In this document: positions 61,149 to 64,000 of the stretch, in pieces
Layout: each line of letters begins with the position of its first letter
Position numbering within the stretch: the first letter of the stretch is position 1
Assembly (NCBI GenBank): GCA_910577645.1
Contig: CAJTOL010000011.1
Span: forward strand, 1-64,000
DNA from: an uncultured Lachnospiraceae bacterium
GTDB taxonomy: Bacteria; Bacillota; Clostridia; Lachnospirales; Lachnospiraceae
Direction: 5' to 3'
DNA length: 64,000 nucleotides
Notes under the pieces: generated by a model
Databases searched by the model: none
What the model was told of the DNA's origin: nothing
What the model saw: the letters and a program-made list of their open reading frames with translations, nothing else
Made by a program: the position numbers and the translations under genes

Positions 61149-63338
61149 TCACTCCGGCTCCGGAACAAATACCCCTTCCGCAATTCTCTGCCCATATTCC
61201 AGGGCGTCTTCCACAGACATCATGCCGGTGACGGAACTTCTTACGGCAGCCCCTAAAATATTTTCAAAGACTTTTTCGTTAAATAAAGGATACCGTCTGC
61301 TCTCGGCCCGCCTGGAACCGCAGCGGAAGCTGTCCCGGGCTTTTTTCAGCCAGGGAAACAGAGAAGTGATTTCTCCGTTGGTGTAGCTGGAACGGTTGGC
61401 GGAAGTGCCGCCTAAAATAGTTAAAATATTGGAAATTTCATCGCTGTACACCCATTTTAAAAACTGGCAGGCCGCTTCCTGGTTGCGGGAAGCTTTTGAG
61501 ATGCCGATAACGCCCCCTCCAAGCAGAGGTTTTCCGCCGGGAACCATATCAAAACCCAGCCGATCCACCACGTTGGAGTGTTTGCTGTTAATCAAGTAGG
61601 AAGCGTGGTTGCTGAAGGTTATAGTCATGGCGGTATAGCCCTTGGAGAAATTTTCCACCGACTGCTTCCACCATTTGTTTACAGAACCGTCGGTATAACG
61701 ATAGGTTTCAATATAATTTTCCATGGCCTGAGAAAGAGCAGGCGTATTTATAGATAAAATCCCGTTAGAATCAAAAACCGAATCCCCGGCAGCCAAAAGC
61801 CTGGGGAGAAAATCGCAGGCCGCCACACCGGCGGCTCCAAAGGCCAGGGTGGTTCCGTACTCTACAGGAGAGGCCGGATTTACGCTTTTGGTAAAGAATG
61901 CCGCTACCTTGTTGTACTGGGCAAAGGTTTTGGGAACTGACAGCTCTTCCTTGTAAAGCTCATAATATTGCCGCTTCACCATGGCATCCTCAAATAAATC
62001 GCTGCGGTAAAAAAGCATCTGGATGCTGGGATCAAAAGGCAGAGTGTATAGGGTTCCCCCTGCGCTGGTAAAGCTGTCCCCGGTCTCCTTAATAAGCCTG
62101 GATAAAAGTTTCGGTAAATCGAAAGGGGCCTGCTCAAGAGGAAGGTAAGTCTTTTCCGCCAGATGGGACAGCCAGGCTACATCGGATCGGATCAGGTCAT
62201 AATATCCGCTGCTTCCCATGGTGCTGATGGTGTCATAAAGCTCGTCAAAGGACAGGATTGTCAGGGTAGTGCGGATCCCGGTGCGCCGTTCAAAATCCGG
62301 AAGCAGCATTTTCAGCGCATTGGCGGCAGGAGACTCCAGGGTCAGGATGTTGAGCAGGGAGCGGCTGGAAGCCTTCTTTAAATCCGGGAAAAGATAGCGG
62401 AAGCCCTCGTTTTCCAGGTTAAAATGCAGAGGCTTTCTGGTTTTTGCCTGCAGGTTTTCTAAAAGCTTCTCCGCTATATGGGTTCCCATGTATTTGTAAT
62501 TTAACTCATAAGAAAGAAAACGGTTGTCCGGAATGGTTTTGTAACTGGCAATGGTAATGATATCCGGAAGGGCTGTTCCTTTTGTGTAAGCCGCGGCCTG
62601 ATGGATACATTCCGCCTGCTCGGCGTGGAAAGTGATTACCAGATCGTATTGGGGGACAGAGCTGACAATCTCAAAGGATTTGTGAAACATCAGCTTGTCG
62701 TCGGAGCTGAAAGGAGTCAGCTGGGCGGACTCTCCCAAAAGGCCGGACAGGGTATTGGAAAAAATAGTTTTGCTGGCGGATTTTCCGGAGGTGGAAAATA
62801 AGGCGATGTTCTGGTAATTTTTCTGCTTTACAAAGGCGGCAATCTCCTGAGCGGCCTTTACAAAATCAAAGGAAGCACAGGATACCAGGGGATGATGGAC
62901 AGGCTGATTGTAATCAATTAAAATAATCGGAAAATCTACGGTGTCCAGATCCGGAATGACCTCTAAACAGGTGGAGCAGATAATGGCGTCCGGCCTTCTG
63001 GCAAAGGCTTTATCCCAGCTTTCCTTTTCAGAAGAAGAGATCCGGTCAGTGGTAAACAGGGCTACCTCATAATCTGCGCCGGAAAAAGTCCGCTGGATCT
63101 GATCATAGAGATCTACGTAGCATTGAAGCTGTATATTGGGAAGAATCAGGCAAATGACTTTGGAACTGCCGCCCCGAAGCTGCCGGGCCTGGGTGTTGAT
63201 TTTGTAGCCCAGACGTCTGGCGGCTTCTTCTACTAACTGGATCTTTTCGGCGCTGACCTTTCCGGTTTTATTTAATACATTGGAGACTGTGCCGTGGGAG
63301 ACTCCGGCCTCTTTGGCAATATCTTTTATAGTTGGCAA
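61149..63338 (-). CDS. LacI-family regulator fused to an ABC-type extracellular solute-binding-like domain
   Basis: The protein has 729 residues from a TTG start at 63338 (AAAGGAGG six bases upstream; the longer in-frame N-terminus lacks one). Residues 1-55 are a LacI helix-turn-helix (TIKDIAKEAGVSHGTVSNVL, ARRLGYKINTQARQL). Residues about 60-330 are the usual LacI periplasmic-binding-like domain (VICLILPNIQ, DAIICST, IILIDYN). Residues about 345-729 resemble a family-1 solute-binding protein (LNILTLESPAANALKMLLPD, YTLPFDPSIQMLFYRSDLFE, GGGVIGISKASRNQEAACQF) with no signal peptide. Two sensory domains on one repressor is unusual. It diverges from a GDPD gene and probably controls it. Confidence 0.85.
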   Translation of the reverse strand: MPTIKDIAKEAGVSHGTVSNVLNKTGKVSAEKIQLVEEAARRLGYKINTQARQLRGGSSKVICLILPNIQLQCYVDLYDQIQRTFSGADYEVALFTTDRISSSEKESWDKAFARRPDAIICSTCLEVIPDLDTVDFPIILIDYNQPVHHPLVSCASFDFVKAAQEIAAFVKQKNYQNIALFSTSGKSASKTIFSNTLSGLLGESAQLTPFSSDDKLMFHKSFEIVSSVPQYDLVITFHAEQAECIHQAAAYTKGTALPDIITIASYKTIPDNRFLSYELNYKYMGTHIAEKLLENLQAKTRKPLHFNLENEGFRYLFPDLKKASSRSLLNILTLESPAANALKMLLPDFERRTGIRTTLTILSFDELYDTISTMGSSGYYDLIRSDVAWLSHLAEKTYLPLEQAPFDLPKLLSRLIKETGDSFTSAGGTLYTLPFDPSIQMLFYRSDLFEDAMVKRQYYELYKEELSVPKTFAQYNKVAAFFTKSVNPASPVEYGTTLAFGAAGVAACDFLPRLLAAGDSVFDSNGILSINTPALSQAMENYIETYRYTDGSVNKWWKQSVENFSKGYTAMTITFSNHASYLINSKHSNVVDRLGFDMVPGGKPLLGGGVIGISKASRNQEAACQFLKWVYSDEISNILTILGGTSANRSSYTNGEITSLFPWLKKARDSFRCGSRRAESRRYPLFNEKVFENILGAAVRSSVTGMMSVEDALEYGQRIAEGVFVPEPE

Positions 63339-63456
63339 GGGGGTCCTCCTTTCCTGGTTGCTCTTTTTTTCAAACAGTTCATTGCTTTCGCAGATATTAT
63401 ACCATGAATGTTTCAAAATCGGAAGAGAAAATGCAAAAAACAGCAAATAAAATTGA

Positions 63457-63474
63457 ACGTTCCAATTTAAATTG
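63457..63474. promoter_or_regulatory. Candidate operator copy 1 for the LacI-SBP regulator
   Basis: ACGTTCCAATTTAAATTG is nearly repeated at 63555-63571 (ACGTACCAATTTATTTG) in the same direction. Both lie in the divergent region. Confidence 0.45.
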
Positions 63475-63549
63475 CACAGATAAGCAGGAGATAACTTGGA
63501 ATTTCTAAAATTGTTCAGAAAAATATAGGAAAAAATCAAAAAAATGTTA

Positions 63550-63578
63550 TTGACACGTACCAATTTATTTGTTATGCT
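63550..63578 (+). promoter_or_regulatory. Promoter of the GDPD gene with operator copy 2 in the spacer
   Basis: TTGACA (63550-63555) and TATGCT (63573-63578), 17-base spacer. The spacer is almost entirely the second candidate operator copy, so a bound repressor would block polymerase. Confidence 0.65.
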
Positions 63579-63608
63579 AAGACCAACAAGAATATGGGAG
63601 GGATAAAA

Positions 63609-64000
63609 GTGGTAAATAACCCGGGATTACATAAACAATTAGAAGAGCGCAAGGTGCTGCTGGCGGCCCACCGGGGAACCTGCGGCGGCAACATAATTCA
63701 GAACACCATTGGCGCTTATGAAAATGCACTGCTTCATGGAGCGGATATTATTGAGGTAGATGTGGTTCGAACCACAGACGGCAAGTTCTTTGCATTTCAC
63801 AATGGCCAGGAGAAGGGGGTATTTGGAAAACCCCTGGATATCCGGACGCTATCCTCTGACCAGGTAAGGGAGCTTCGGTTCATTAACGGGATTCAGGAGC
63901 AGATAGGGGAAGGGGTTAATTCTCTGGATGATATTTTAGAGCACTTTAAGGGCAGATGCCTTATCAATATTGACCGAACCTGGTTTTTCTGGAATGACAT
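63609..64000 (+). CDS. Glycerophosphodiester phosphodiesterase family protein, cut by the window edge
   Basis: The visible 130 residues open MVNNPGLHKQLEERKVLLAA and then show the GDPD motifs HRGTCGG, NTIGAYENALLHGADIIEVD and FAFHNG. A GTG start follows GGGAGGG. No signal peptide is visible, so unlike the enzyme at 1433 it is probably cytoplasmic. Downstream transport genes, if any, are beyond the window. Confidence 0.85.
   Translation, partial: MVNNPGLHKQLEERKVLLAAHRGTCGGNIIQNTIGAYENALLHGADIIEVDVVRTTDGKFFAFHNGQEKGVFGKPLDIRTLSSDQVRELRFINGIQEQIGEGVNSLDDILEHFKGRCLINIDRTWFFWND

Noticed and set aside
63451..63467. AATTGAACGTTCCAATT as a LacI palindrome
   Set aside because: The arms AATTG/CAATT match but the centre is off register; the direct-repeat pattern with 63555-63571 is stronger.
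1..64000. CRISPR arrays, tRNA and rRNA genes, replication origin
   Set aside because: No regularly spaced repeats, cloverleaf-type sequence with CCA-like end, rRNA signature or DnaA-box cluster was noticed by eye; a covariance-model search would be needed to exclude small RNAs.

Overview
The window reads as the chromosome of an anaerobic, spore-forming, low-to-mid GC Firmicute of the class Clostridia, most likely Lachnospiraceae. The signs are a SCIFF peptide with its radical SAM maturase, Spo0A-type domains with nearby 0A boxes, a TIGR04086 membrane protein, AGGAGG ribosome binding sites, TTG and GTG starts, and a fused SecDF. No rRNA, tRNA or CRISPR array was seen.

Layout. 1-3155 is decayed accessory DNA: the start of an IS256-family transposase, two broken zinc-ribbon genes, one intact lipoprotein GDPD, a serine-recombinase remnant and duplicated debris. 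3156-13820 is the most unusual block. A helix-turn-helix regulator and a degenerate RelA/SpoT-like HD-TGS protein diverge from five same-strand genes: two membrane proteins, a large HD-domain protein, a charged helical protein and an Hsp70/actin-fold ATPase with a hydrophobic C-terminal segment. I cannot match this set to a described system. 14125-17064 carries three stand-alone Spo0A C-terminal-like proteins, a small XRE regulator, a leucine-zipper peptide and a zinc-ribbon coiled-coil protein. 17338-19661 holds a secreted cell-wall-binding-repeat protein and a tyrosine recombinase.

19785-33036 is a surface polysaccharide locus: a TPP-dependent acetolactate-synthase-like enzyme, two SDR epimerases/dehydratases, a C-methyltransferase-like protein, three GT2 glycosyltransferases, a WbaP-type priming transferase and an LCP-family attachment enzyme. 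33281-46823 is mostly core cell biology: HtrA-type protease, ClpX, subtilisin-like protease, LspA-like protein, CorC/HlyC protein, SCIFF and maturase, SecDF, Tgt and YajC.

46836-61003 is sugar-acid catabolism in three units: a GntR regulator with an IlvD/Edd dehydratase and GntP permease; UxuA with a UxuB-like reductase; and a second IlvD/Edd dehydratase with a TRAP transporter, IclR regulator and RraA-like aldolase. Several promoters there carry clear palindromic operators. The window closes with a LacI regulator fused to an ABC-type solute-binding domain, divergent from a second GDPD gene cut by the window edge.

Across the window, a family of long hairpins recurs at gene ends, with outer arms like GGATGNNGCAAAATGAAA and sometimes an inner CTTTCTATTAGC/GCTAATAGAAAG stem.
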